From positions 69,767-133,766 of the forward strand of contig JAYFQV010000012.1 in assembly GCA_034926605.1 (NCBI GenBank): 64,000 nucleotides of DNA, written 5' to 3'. A program made the translations under genes and the position numbers. The notes under the pieces were generated by a model that saw nothing but the letters and a program-made list of their open reading frames with translations, was not told the DNA's origin and did no database searches. Source of the DNA: CALXXL01 sp034926605. GTDB taxonomy: Bacteria > Verrucomicrobiota > Lentisphaeria > Victivallales > Victivallaceae. Shown piece by piece: positions 35,933 to 45,069 of this stretch (position 1 is the first letter of the stretch; every line of letters begins with the position of its first letter).

Positions 35933-37677
35933 CAAACCGTCCTCCCTTTTTGCGCGAACAGCCACTGGTGCAGCGCCAGCAGCAGCAGTGCCAGCAGAAC
36001 GCCGACGAATGCCAGACTATGCCGGACGCCTTCGTCCGGTTCCGGAGGATTTTCCGGCTTGGAACGGAAAGTAGCGCTCCCGGCAAGGTCCGATTCGGCG
36101 GCGGAAAAGTTCGACACCGCCACCTCCCACTTCCGCGTTCCGGCCTCGATTCCGGACACTCCCGTCGGCAGTTCCGCCAGATAAGCGCGTCCGCCGACCG
36201 CCGGAACATTGCGCACCGTGCCGTCCGGCAGCGTCACCTTGACGGAAATTCCGGCTTCCGGCGGCACGATGACCGGTACAAGCTCTCCATGACGGGTATT
36301 GGCATATCCGGGGCCGGGGCGCAATGCCCGGGTCTCGGCGGCCAGATTGAAAAACAGTTCCGGCCAGAACGGGGTGGCGGCCACCGTGCTTTTGGGAGCA
36401 AGCAGATTCAGGTGAACGTCCACGCCGCCGTCCGTCCGGACCGAACGCGTCAGCAGCGCGGTACGGCCGCGCCGCGCCAGCGGTTCTCCCGGCAGAGTTT
36501 CGGCGGGATCGGCCGCCCAGCGCGCTTCGGGCGAGGAAAGCCCGTCGCTCAGGCGGTCGCCCGACTTGACCGTGATCAAGTCGGCGGTGGCGGCCGCCGC
36601 GCCGCTTTCGTGCCATACCAGCCGGGCCGGAGCGGCCGGAGCGGACGGCGGACCGGACGGAATGAACATAAGTTCCGGCGCGGACAAAGCAGCCGGTACG
36701 AACTCCGGATTGCCGTCCAGCACCGCGTGGAGATCGGCCAGTGCGGCCTCGGAAAATCCCGCCGCGATCGCGTATTTCACCGGCGTGCAATCCTCCGGCA
36801 GCAGGATCGCGCGGTTGTCGCAGTCCAAAGCGTCTGATTCCGGGAATATTTCCACTTTAAGCGGCATGTTCCGCTCTTCGGACGGGATTTTCAGCAGCAG
36901 TCTGCGGCGTTCGCCGGGAGCGAATTCCAGTTTTTCACGCTGTTCCCGGCGGCCGGACACCCGTAATTCGGCCGTTTGCGCCCGCCCGGAGAAATTGCCG
37001 ATCTCGAGCAGTATCCGGTCTGCGCCGCGCCGGACGTTCAATATTGCAAAATTGTCGGATGGCGAACCGAAACCGGCGATCCCGGTGTCCGCCCCCAGCT
37101 CGATTTCCGGAACGCGGTCGGATATCACCAGCAATTCGCCGCCGGGAACCCTCCCACGCGCCAGCGCGATCGCCGCGGCAAGGTCGGAATGGCCGTCGGC
37201 GCACCGCCAAAGCGCGGCGGGGTCGGCGGCCTCCGAATCCGAGACCACACGCGGTTCAGCGCCGGCGGTGACGAACACCATCCGCCGTCCGGGATAGGCG
37301 GCCCGCAGCTGTGCGGCCAGCGCCAGTCCCTTTGCCCGCGGACTCTCCCCCTGCCCAGCCGCCGCGGTCATTGAAAACGAATCGTCCAGCACCACCGCCA
37401 GCGGCGGCATGTCGGCCGGGCGCAGCAGAAACGGCCCGGCCGACGCAAACGCCATCGCCAGCAGCGCCGCCAGCTCCAGATAGAACGGCAGCGGCGGACG
37501 GCGCGGCATGAACCGGCGGCCGCCGCGTTCGCGCATCTCCGGCAGATCCCACAGAAACAGCGCCGGCACTTTGAATTGGGCGGCTCGCCGCCGCCACAGA
37601 TACAGCGCAACCAGCGCCGCCGCGCCCGTCGCGCCAATTGCGATGCCCCAATACGGCGTGGAGAAAAACAGATTCAT
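35932..37677 (-). CDS. BatA-like membrane protein with a VWA-type domain
   Basis: A 581-residue protein. The N terminus has the membrane segment and the FKVPALFLWDLP...PPLPFYLELAALLA block typical of the aerotolerance-regulator (BatA N-terminal) family, followed by a VWA-like domain with VVLDDSFSM, where the first Asp of the metal site is kept. A single C-terminal helix lies near 555-575. ATGA coupling to the DUF58 gene sets the start at 37677; the frame further upstream is a shadow. It probably works with the DUF58, MoxR and VWA products in an envelope complex of unknown purpose. Confidence 0.83.
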   Translation of the reverse strand: MNLFFSTPYWGIAIGATGAAALVALYLWRRRAAQFKVPALFLWDLPEMRERGGRRFMPRRPPLPFYLELAALLAMAFASAGPFLLRPADMPPLAVVLDDSFSMTAAAGQGESPRAKGLALAAQLRAAYPGRRMVFVTAGAEPRVVSDSEAADPAALWRCADGHSDLAAAIALARGRVPGGELLVISDRVPEIELGADTGIAGFGSPSDNFAILNVRRGADRILLEIGNFSGRAQTAELRVSGRREQREKLEFAPGERRRLLLKIPSEERNMPLKVEIFPESDALDCDNRAILLPEDCTPVKYAIAAGFSEAALADLHAVLDGNPEFVPAALSAPELMFIPSGPPSAPAAPARLVWHESGAAAATADLITVKSGDRLSDGLSSPEARWAADPAETLPGEPLARRGRTALLTRSVRTDGGVDVHLNLLAPKSTVAATPFWPELFFNLAAETRALRPGPGYANTRHGELVPVIVPPEAGISVKVTLPDGTVRNVPAVGGRAYLAELPTGVSGIEAGTRKWEVAVSNFSAAESDLAGSATFRSKPENPPEPDEGVRHSLAFVGVLLALLLLALHQWLFAQKGRTV

Positions 37678-38531
37678 TCCAGCACCCCGGCGGCAAAAAG
37701 TTCCCGCATGTCCCAGCCGACGCAAAGCACGTCGGCCGGAAGGCGCAGCAGCAGGACGCCGGACTCCTCGGCCGCCCTGCCCCACGCGGCGCGGTGGCGC
37801 CCGAGCCGCTCGCGATACCGGCCGAGCGTGGCGGCGGTAACGGTGAGCTCGCGGCGTTCACCGTTCTCGGCGTCGGTCAGCGTCACCTCGCCGGTAAGCG
37901 GAGGATTGTCTTCAAATCCGGTCGAAAGTTCGATCAGCACCACCCGGCTGGCGCCGTCGGCCAGACGGCCGATCAGCGACTCCGGCGGTTCCGCCAACAG
38001 CAGGTCGGACACCAGTATGCGCAGACCGCGCGGCTGGAACCCGCCCGGAAAGCTGTCGACGGCCGCGCAGAAACCGACCGCCGAATCGAAATCCATATGC
38101 CGCCATGACGGCGGCACGAACGGCGCGGGTTCTTTTTCGAGCGCATCGGCGGCATGCCATACGTTAAGCGAAAATCCGGCATTCCCGGCGGCGTCCGCCA
38201 GCAACGCGGCCAGTCCGGCCGCCGCCGCCGCTTTCTCCGGCGGAGCGCCCATCGACGCCGATTCGTCCAGAATCAGGTCGCAACGCGGATCCACTTCCTC
38301 GCTGAACAGTTTGACCATCAGCTTTTCGCTGCGGGCGAACACGTTCCAGTCCAGCCGGCGCAGATCGTCGCCGTTGGCGTAGTCGCGGTATTCCGCAAAC
38401 TCCATCGCCCCGCCGGTGCGCCGGCCGTACCGGCGGCCGCCGATCCCGGCATTGCGGTACGGCGCGGCCAGCCGCGCCCCGGCCGACTGCCCGAGCGCCG
38501 CTTTGATCGCGCCGTTAATCGCCGGATTCAC
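37674..38531 (-). CDS. DUF58 family protein (VWA-like, MoxR-associated)
   Basis: A 285-residue cytosolic protein. The family core Y-x-x-GDDLRRLDWN-x-FAR appears near residues 50-68, and a VWA-like stretch LILDESASMG follows. DUF58 proteins are found with MoxR ATPases and are thought to help assemble metal-binding complexes at the membrane. The start is a GTG one base after the permease stop (TAA A GTG), with AGGAAAGG upstream. Confidence 0.88.
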   Translation of the reverse strand: MNPAINGAIKAALGQSAGARLAAPYRNAGIGGRRYGRRTGGAMEFAEYRDYANGDDLRRLDWNVFARSEKLMVKLFSEEVDPRCDLILDESASMGAPPEKAAAAAGLAALLADAAGNAGFSLNVWHAADALEKEPAPFVPPSWRHMDFDSAVGFCAAVDSFPGGFQPRGLRILVSDLLLAEPPESLIGRLADGASRVVLIELSTGFEDNPPLTGEVTLTDAENGERRELTVTAATLGRYRERLGRHRAAWGRAAEESGVLLLRLPADVLCVGWDMRELFAAGVLE

Positions 38532-38532
38532 T

Positions 38533-41451
38533 TTATGCGTCGCCTTTCCTTATTCCGGAGGCGCAGCCCGTGGTCAGCGCGCAGAACTGCATCACCATCG
38601 CGACGAAACACGGAATCAGCGTCAGCGGTATGTATATTTCGACATCCCACTCGTCAGGCGAAGGGGAGGATACGATAATCGAAACAAACAGCAGCAGCCC
38701 GGCGGTCAGCGCGCCCAGCGCCAGCGGCATATAGAGGAACAGCCTGCTCTCCGTCAGACGCGGGTGCATCGACAGGATCGCCGTCAGAATCGCACAGGCG
38801 ATTACCGCAATCGCCATGAACCGCCAGTCTTTGTCGCCGAATGCCAGAAACAGGACCGCGGCCGTCATCGCCCACGGAATCCCGAGGTACGACACCCGGC
38901 ATCCGGTCGCCAGTTTCCACCAAGAGCGCTTTCTGCCGTTCGGCTGCATCAGCCAGACCGCCGGAGGCGTGCCGCCGACCGTCGAGACCGCCGCGCCGAC
39001 CATCGCCATTACACCGAGCGCGTTAAGCAAATTGGCCCATATATAATGACCGTAATGCATTATCCCGTACGCATTCTCGTCCATAAAGCGGTGCGGCAGC
39101 AGCAGCACCATGGCAAACATCGCCAGCACCTGCCACAGCCGGCGCCAGGGTTCCTGCTTTGCCGGGTCCGGCTGGCTTTCGCCGCAGAAGGTGAGCATGA
39201 AATAGACGCAGCACATCAACTGTACCAAAAACGCCAGCAGTATAACAGGCCACCCGATCGGGTCGGACAGCACATGTCCATAACCGTGTCTGTAAACGGT
39301 GCGTTCGAATTGATTGTCAGCCAGCAAGCGGTATCCGCACTCGAAAACCGCCGGCAGCACCGTCACAAAATAGACAAGCATGTCGAGCCTGAGCTTCTTT
39401 ATGGTCAGCAGCATGAGCGTGGCGCCATATATCAGGAGCGGTTCCATAACGATCCAGAAAACGACATATCCGCCGTTGCCGCGGGTTCGCTGCAGCATCC
39501 CTATGAATACGGGCGCCAGCAGCAGCAGGTTGAACGCCGCCACGACGAAATAGTGCACCGTAAGCCCGAAAACCTGCTGTACCCGTTCCCACGGCGCGAA
39601 TTCCCGGTAATGGCCGAGCACGGTGGTTCCGGTGCCGAACAGCACGAACGGCTGCCAGTTCCGCGCCATGCTTCCCATCACCCAGACCGCGTGGAATATC
39701 AGCGGGATCCACAAAAAGTCCTCGACATTGCCCATGTCGATGCCGCCGGTATAGGTCAGCATGAATATCAACAGCTGAGGAATGGCCATAACCAGCACTG
39801 AAAACCAGTAATACCGGTGCCGCACGTCGCGGCGCAGCGCCTGAAGCGCCCAGTTGTTCCACCAGTCGGCCGTCAGCAGCGGAAGGCAATCCGGCTTATG
39901 GCATTTTCCGCGGCCGGACAACAGTTCGCGGACTTCCGCTTTTTGCTCCGCCTCCGGCCGGGCGGCGGCAATCGGCTCCGAAGCGGCGGCCGCCGCCGGT
40001 TGACCGGGCATCAGTTCCCGTATTCGGGCCGCGACCGTCAACTGTGCGGGCGTCGGCTCGGGAATTTCGGCGGCTTTCGGCCCGGCGACGGCCGAAGCGT
40101 TACCGGCATAGTCGGTCCGGCGGAAAGTCCTGAACGATTTGACGATAAACGGCAGCGACACGATGAACAGCAGCCCCGCTATCCACCAGCCGAATTCCAC
40201 CGTCTCCGGATGACTGAAGCCGACAGGCAGGAACTTCAGCAATGCGAAATCGTTGTATTCGCCGTTGACCGTCCACATGAAAAGCGGCGCAACGAAACAC
40301 GTCAGCACCACCAGAAACCATATTTTCCACGGGGTATATTTTATGACCGAACCGATCAGGCACGCCAGCAGCGAGTAGGCAAGAAAGTATACTGAAAACG
40401 AAATAGCGAGTGCATAGATGTCATGGGTGGGATGACCGTATTCCCCGGAGAATGCGAACATCGCCAGCATCGGCGCCGCCAGCAGCATGCCGCTCCAGCT
40501 GCCGCCGGACAACAAAAATCTCAGGATTCGCGGAGTCAGGCGGCGCGGCACCAGATAAAGCACCCCCGCCGGATGCGCGGCCTGTTCCCACGCCGAAACG
40601 GCGAAATACAGAATCATCAGCATCGCGCCGATGATCAGCGACGCTTCGAAAAGCGCCCCGATACTCCAGCCCAGCGCGGTTTTTGCCGCCGCCAGCGCCG
40701 GCAGCAGCGCCAGCAGCACCAAGGTTGAAATGCGGAACAGGGCAAACCGGTCGCGTCCGTCGCCAGAGGCGGCGGCCACCGCCAGCGAATACCCCACGAT
40801 CAAAAATGGAACGATCGCCAGCATAGTGTACATGATCTCGTCTTCCAGCGATATACTCGCCGATGCCGTCATCACCCCGGACATCGATACTCCACCCATG
40901 AATACACCGGCGACATAGAGCCAGACCAGCCTGCGGTTGGAAGCCGCGCCGAAGATCAGGCCGATCAGCGTCATGCCCATGCCCATCTCGAAGATAAGCG
41001 CAAAATACAGCGACACCAGCGGCAGCGACACTCCGCGCAAAAAATAACTTATCACGATGAAAGGCAAATTCATCGCCGCGATGAACAGCATCATCGCCAG
41101 TGCGCCCAGCAGTTTGCCGCGCACGATCCGGTGCGGAGTGAGCGGCGTCACGCTGCTGTAATCAAGCTCCATCTGCGAACGTTCGGCCCGGAATCGCGTC
41201 AGCGAACCCAGCCCGCAGATAAGCAGGATCGCCAGCCAGCTTATAAGCAGGACTCCGTTCGCAAGGAATATCCCGGAACCGTCGACCTCCATTTCGTCGT
41301 AAGAGGTTCCCACCGCCAGCGCCAGAAACGCCAGCAGTTCGCCGACCAGCATCAGCGCCATGACAATCACCAGAAACCGATTGTTGAAATACTGGCGCAT
41401 CTCCTTTATAAGCACCGGGTTGACAATAAATATCCCGAATATTTTTTTCAT
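38533..41451 (-). CDS. ABC-2 type permease, double-length membrane protein
   Basis: A 972-residue inner-membrane protein with some 22-24 hydrophobic segments in two halves separated by a hydrophilic Ala/Glu-rich linker (about 455-525). The first half begins NPVLIKEMRQYFNNRF and contains a R-x-ERSQMELDYSSVTPLT amphipathic segment, as in ABC-2 permeases of the GldF/NosY kind; the second half resembles it. It is translated directly after the ATPase gene (TGACATG), so the two should form one exporter. The cargo is unknown. Double-length fused permeases of this type are known from Planctomycetes-Verrucomicrobia-Lentisphaerae relatives by annotation. Confidence 0.83.
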   Translation of the reverse strand: MKKIFGIFIVNPVLIKEMRQYFNNRFLVIVMALMLVGELLAFLALAVGTSYDEMEVDGSGIFLANGVLLISWLAILLICGLGSLTRFRAERSQMELDYSSVTPLTPHRIVRGKLLGALAMMLFIAAMNLPFIVISYFLRGVSLPLVSLYFALIFEMGMGMTLIGLIFGAASNRRLVWLYVAGVFMGGVSMSGVMTASASISLEDEIMYTMLAIVPFLIVGYSLAVAAASGDGRDRFALFRISTLVLLALLPALAAAKTALGWSIGALFEASLIIGAMLMILYFAVSAWEQAAHPAGVLYLVPRRLTPRILRFLLSGGSWSGMLLAAPMLAMFAFSGEYGHPTHDIYALAISFSVYFLAYSLLACLIGSVIKYTPWKIWFLVVLTCFVAPLFMWTVNGEYNDFALLKFLPVGFSHPETVEFGWWIAGLLFIVSLPFIVKSFRTFRRTDYAGNASAVAGPKAAEIPEPTPAQLTVAARIRELMPGQPAAAAASEPIAAARPEAEQKAEVRELLSGRGKCHKPDCLPLLTADWWNNWALQALRRDVRHRYYWFSVLVMAIPQLLIFMLTYTGGIDMGNVEDFLWIPLIFHAVWVMGSMARNWQPFVLFGTGTTVLGHYREFAPWERVQQVFGLTVHYFVVAAFNLLLLAPVFIGMLQRTRGNGGYVVFWIVMEPLLIYGATLMLLTIKKLRLDMLVYFVTVLPAVFECGYRLLADNQFERTVYRHGYGHVLSDPIGWPVILLAFLVQLMCCVYFMLTFCGESQPDPAKQEPWRRLWQVLAMFAMVLLLPHRFMDENAYGIMHYGHYIWANLLNALGVMAMVGAAVSTVGGTPPAVWLMQPNGRKRSWWKLATGCRVSYLGIPWAMTAAVLFLAFGDKDWRFMAIAVIACAILTAILSMHPRLTESRLFLYMPLALGALTAGLLLFVSIIVSSPSPDEWDVEIYIPLTLIPCFVAMVMQFCALTTGCASGIRKGDA

Positions 41452-41452
41452 G

Positions 41453-42418
41453 TCACTGCACCCCGCCGGTGGTGATCTTCATGAACAGTTCCTCCAGCCC
41501 CATGTGGTGGCGGTTGAACCCGGTTATAGGGAGGCCGGCGGAGGCGACGGCCTTGAACACCTCGCCAAGCTGAGTGTCGGCGCCGGCGAACACGGCCCGC
41601 ACCTCGTTGTCGTCTATGACTTCGACCTTGCCGATCATCGGCAGCTCGAGCAGTTTCTCGCGCACCTTCTCGGAGGCTCCCACACTGGTGATCACCACGG
41701 TGGTCTGGTCCGGAGCCTCGGCGGAACCGGCCTTGCCGCCGGATTCGACCGTGTGCGCCATCTGCTTGAGCGTGCCGGAAGAAAGCACCTTGCCGCGCTC
41801 GATGATCACCGCGCCGTCGCAGATGTCCTGAAGTTCCGAAAGAATATGGCTGGACAGAAAGATCGCCTTGCCCTGCCCCGCCAATATTTTAAGCAGGCGG
41901 CGCAGTTCGAGCCGTGCGCGCGGATCCAGCCCGGCCGCCGGTTCGTCCATGATCAGCACCGGCGGGTTGTGAATCAGCGACCGCGCCAGACTCACCCGCT
42001 GTTTCATGCCCTTGGAGAGCGCCGCCAGATATTTGTAGCGGATTTCGCCGAGATCGGTGAACTCCTCGATGTCCGCCAGCGTCTGGGTGCGAGTTTTGCC
42101 CCGGAGTCCGAAACTGCGGGCGAAAAAGTCGAGATATTCCCACACCTTGATGTCCTTGAAGTCGGGCAGACTGTCCGGCATGTAGCCGACGACGTGCCGG
42201 ATTTCGGAAGGCCGGGTGACCGTCGAAACGCCGTCGAAGAACACGTCGCCGGAGTCCGGCAGATCCAGCGTCGCCATGATCTTGATGGTGGTGGTCTTGC
42301 CGGCGCCGTTCGGCCCGATGAAGCCGAAGATGTTCCCCGAGGCGAAATCGAACGAAATATCGTCCACCGCGCGGGTTTTTCCGAAGGTGCGAACCAGATT
42401 GCGAACTTCAATTTTCAT
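41453..42418 (-). CDS. ABC transporter ATP-binding protein
   Basis: A 321-residue ATPase. Walker A GPNGAGKTT (about 35-43), Q-loop region VVGYMPD, signature LSKGMKQR and Walker B VLIMDEPAAGLDP are all present, with a longer C-terminal extension containing a ferredoxin-like regulatory stretch, as in GldA- and NatA-like exporters. It overlaps the preceding gene by ATGA and the permease follows after one base. Confidence 0.93.
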   Translation of the reverse strand: MKIEVRNLVRTFGKTRAVDDISFDFASGNIFGFIGPNGAGKTTTIKIMATLDLPDSGDVFFDGVSTVTRPSEIRHVVGYMPDSLPDFKDIKVWEYLDFFARSFGLRGKTRTQTLADIEEFTDLGEIRYKYLAALSKGMKQRVSLARSLIHNPPVLIMDEPAAGLDPRARLELRRLLKILAGQGKAIFLSSHILSELQDICDGAVIIERGKVLSSGTLKQMAHTVESGGKAGSAEAPDQTTVVITSVGASEKVREKLLELPMIGKVEVIDDNEVRAVFAGADTQLGEVFKAVASAGLPITGFNRHHMGLEELFMKITTGGVQ

Positions 42419-44025
42419 TTTTCAACTCCGTCGAAACGGCCGACCACGATATGATCGGCGTCGAATTGATCCGGGGTGGTTCCCGGGTTGTAAAACAGCG
42501 GCTTGGCGCAATAGGCGACATAGGTGAAATCGTCGAAGCTCTGGAGTATGGCTTCCGGCGCGGTGGTTCCGAATTCGATATAGTCGGACGCGCTCCAGAG
42601 GCGGTTGCGGTTGAACATGGCCAGCTTGTTTTTCGGTTCCCGGCGCACCAGCGCCGCACGCGCGCCGGCCGCGACCGGCGCCTCCGAAACATAGGTTCCG
42701 CCTTCGAACATCACCGCGAGCCGGTCGATGTCCGCACCGAGACCGTTGACCACCTCCAGCTCGTCCCGCCCCTCCACCGCGCGAAAGGTCAGGCGCTCGC
42801 TGCGGTGGGACACGCTCGAAACCTCGTAGTAAAGCGGAACCCGCGGCTGAACCGTCGACCTGAGATAATGCTGACCGGCGGTCAGGTCGAGATCCATCGG
42901 CTTGTCGCCGCGGCCGGGGAATTTCACCAGCTCGTTGTAATCGAAACTGAGACCGCGGTAGAATCCTAGAGGAGAGTACAATCCGACATTCGCCTTGGTC
43001 ACCGCCAGCCCGTCTCGCTGGTCCAGCCACGTCATGCCGCGGGCCGCCCCCCAGCTGCGCCAGCCTTCGTTGAAGGTGATCGCCACCACCACCGCCGCGC
43101 AGAACGCCAGGCTGAGAAGCGGAGTGGTGACCAGTATCCACATCTCGCGGTGAAACTTGCGCAGTACAAAATAGTTGACCGGCCCGATCACCGCCACGAA
43201 GCCCAGCATCAACAGCGCCAGCCAGTACACCGGCACCTTTGGAACGGGCAGCCGGCGGCGGATCGCCTGAAAGCCATAGATGTCGTCATCGTCGCCGTAA
43301 TCGTCTCTGCCGTAGCTGGGCGAGTCTTTAAGAAATTCTTCCGGGATATCCGTGTTCCCATGGGCCTCGGTCCGGCTGCCGCCGAACAGCGGATAATCCA
43401 CGACTTGCAAACGGGCTCCATCCCGCCCGGACGCTTCGGCCGGGAACTCGATGAACAGTTTGCCGCCTAGTCTGGCAAAATTCTCAATCGTCTCCATCGT
43501 TTCCCGCTGCGGCAGGTCTTCGCCGAACAGGCATATCGTTTTCAGACCGGCGTAGCACTGCGGCTGAGACGGCCACTGTACCGGGTCCAGCGTCGATTCC
43601 CCTTCCAGCTTCGACGTCGCGCCGACATGGGAAGAACGCCAGTTGGGCGCAAAAAGACTTTCCGAGTTTTTCCAGAAGTTCATTCTGAAATTGCCGCGCC
43701 AGTATTTGCCGTCCACCGTCACCGATATTTTGCCGCCGTTCCCCCACATACCGGCATTCGGCAGGTAAAGCGAAGCGAGCACCGTGCCGCCCGGCGGCAC
43801 CAGCAATGTGCGGGAAACCGCCTGCGGCGCCCGCAGGCGTTCATAGGCCAGCACCACTTCGGACGGAGCCGTACCGTGATTTTCCACCCGGAATTCCGCA
43901 AACAGGCAGGACAATCCGAGATTTAGCCCCGGAACCTGTTCCACACTTACGTCGCCGAACTCATCGGCGCGAACGGAGGCGGTTGCCAGAAGCAGCAGCG
44001 CCGTCGCGAATTTCCATAACCTCAT
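42415..44025 (-). CDS. Exported membrane protein of the MoxR/ABC island
   Basis: A 536-residue protein with a signal peptide (TALLLLATASVRA), a beta-rich extracytoplasmic domain (to about 240), two central transmembrane helices (about 262-285 and 294-316) and a C-terminal domain. I know no named family; genes of similar size and layout sit beside ABC transporters of the GldG type in related bacteria. The start overlaps the moxR stop by ATGA. An Asp-rich loop (DDYGDDDD) before the first helix could bind cations; this is inference. Confidence 0.7.
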   Translation of the reverse strand: MRLWKFATALLLLATASVRADEFGDVSVEQVPGLNLGLSCLFAEFRVENHGTAPSEVVLAYERLRAPQAVSRTLLVPPGGTVLASLYLPNAGMWGNGGKISVTVDGKYWRGNFRMNFWKNSESLFAPNWRSSHVGATSKLEGESTLDPVQWPSQPQCYAGLKTICLFGEDLPQRETMETIENFARLGGKLFIEFPAEASGRDGARLQVVDYPLFGGSRTEAHGNTDIPEEFLKDSPSYGRDDYGDDDDIYGFQAIRRRLPVPKVPVYWLALLMLGFVAVIGPVNYFVLRKFHREMWILVTTPLLSLAFCAAVVVAITFNEGWRSWGAARGMTWLDQRDGLAVTKANVGLYSPLGFYRGLSFDYNELVKFPGRGDKPMDLDLTAGQHYLRSTVQPRVPLYYEVSSVSHRSERLTFRAVEGRDELEVVNGLGADIDRLAVMFEGGTYVSEAPVAAGARAALVRREPKNKLAMFNRNRLWSASDYIEFGTTAPEAILQSFDDFTYVAYCAKPLFYNPGTTPDQFDADHIVVGRFDGVEK

Positions 44026-45068
44026 CTTGCCTCCTCCGCCGGCGAAACGGCGACTTCACCGGGCCAGCTTATGCCGGCCGGATCGACCTTCGCCAGCAGT
44101 GCGTCGGCAACGTCGTCGCTGGTGATCTTGTCCAGCTTGGCCTGGTAGTTGAGCAACAGCCGGTGGCGCAGCACCGGCCCGGCCACCGACCTCACGTCCT
44201 CGAACCCGGCGGCCGGACGCCCGCTCAGCAGCGCCGCGGCCCGCGCGGCCTCCGCCATGGCGATCGCGGCGCGCGGCGACGGCCCGTAATTCACATACCG
44301 GACAACCTCGTCGGGCGCGCCCTCGGATTCCGGATGTCCGGCCTCCACCAGTCTGGCTATATATCCCGCCACGGGAGCGCCAAGGTGGATGGAGTTCATA
44401 GCGGAGAACATCTCCTCCAGTTCGTGCCGGGTAACGTTGAAGGCCACCTTGGGCGGCTCGCCACGCCGTCGTTCGGCCACGATGCGGGCCAGCACCCGGG
44501 CGTCCACCGTGGTGACGTCCAGCTTGAACAGAAAGCGGTCTAGCTGTGCTTCCGGGATGGGATAGGTGCCTTCCAGTTCGATCGGGTTCTGCGAGGCCAG
44601 CACGAAGAACGGCTCCGGCAGCGGGCGGGTCTGCCCCAGCAGCGTCACCGCGTGCTCCTGCATCGCCTCCAGCATGGCGGCCTGCGTTTTCGGCGAAGCG
44701 CGGTTGATCTCGTCCGCCAGCATGATGTTGGTGAACACCGCACCAGGCTGGAACTCCATCTTGCGGGTGCCGTCCGGCATGGTCTGGAGGATGTTGCAGC
44801 CCAGGATGTCGCTCGGCAGCAGATCGGGGGTGAACTGCACGCGCTTGAATTCAAGCGACAACAGTTCGCCAAGCGCCTTCACCAGCGCGGTCTTGCCCAC
44901 GCCAGGCAGTCCTTCCAGCAGCACATGACCGCGGCTCAGGATGCCGATCAGCAGCAGCCGGTGCACCTGCTCATGGCCGAGCAGTATGCGATTGAGTTCG
45001 TCCAGAATGGCGTTTGCGCGTCTGGTCACCGGTTCAAGCACTTCGGGAGTAATCAGTTCATTGGACAT
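44022..45068 (-). CDS. MoxR family AAA+ ATPase
   Basis: A 348-residue cytosolic chaperone-like ATPase. Walker A EGLPGVGKT (residues 52-60), Walker B MLADEINR, sensor I ASQNP and the arginine-finger region EAQLDRFLFKLD fit MoxR. Such ATPases work with VWA-domain proteins, and this operon contains DUF58, BatA-like and double-VWA products just downstream. The upstream gene ends TGA, then T, then this ATG, so coupling is tight. Confidence 0.95.
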   Translation of the reverse strand: MSNELITPEVLEPVTRRANAILDELNRILLGHEQVHRLLLIGILSRGHVLLEGLPGVGKTALVKALGELLSLEFKRVQFTPDLLPSDILGCNILQTMPDGTRKMEFQPGAVFTNIMLADEINRASPKTQAAMLEAMQEHAVTLLGQTRPLPEPFFVLASQNPIELEGTYPIPEAQLDRFLFKLDVTTVDARVLARIVAERRRGEPPKVAFNVTRHELEEMFSAMNSIHLGAPVAGYIARLVEAGHPESEGAPDEVVRYVNYGPSPRAAIAMAEAARAAALLSGRPAAGFEDVRSVAGPVLRHRLLLNYQAKLDKITSDDVADALLAKVDPAGISWPGEVAVSPAEEAR

Positions 45069-45069
45069 A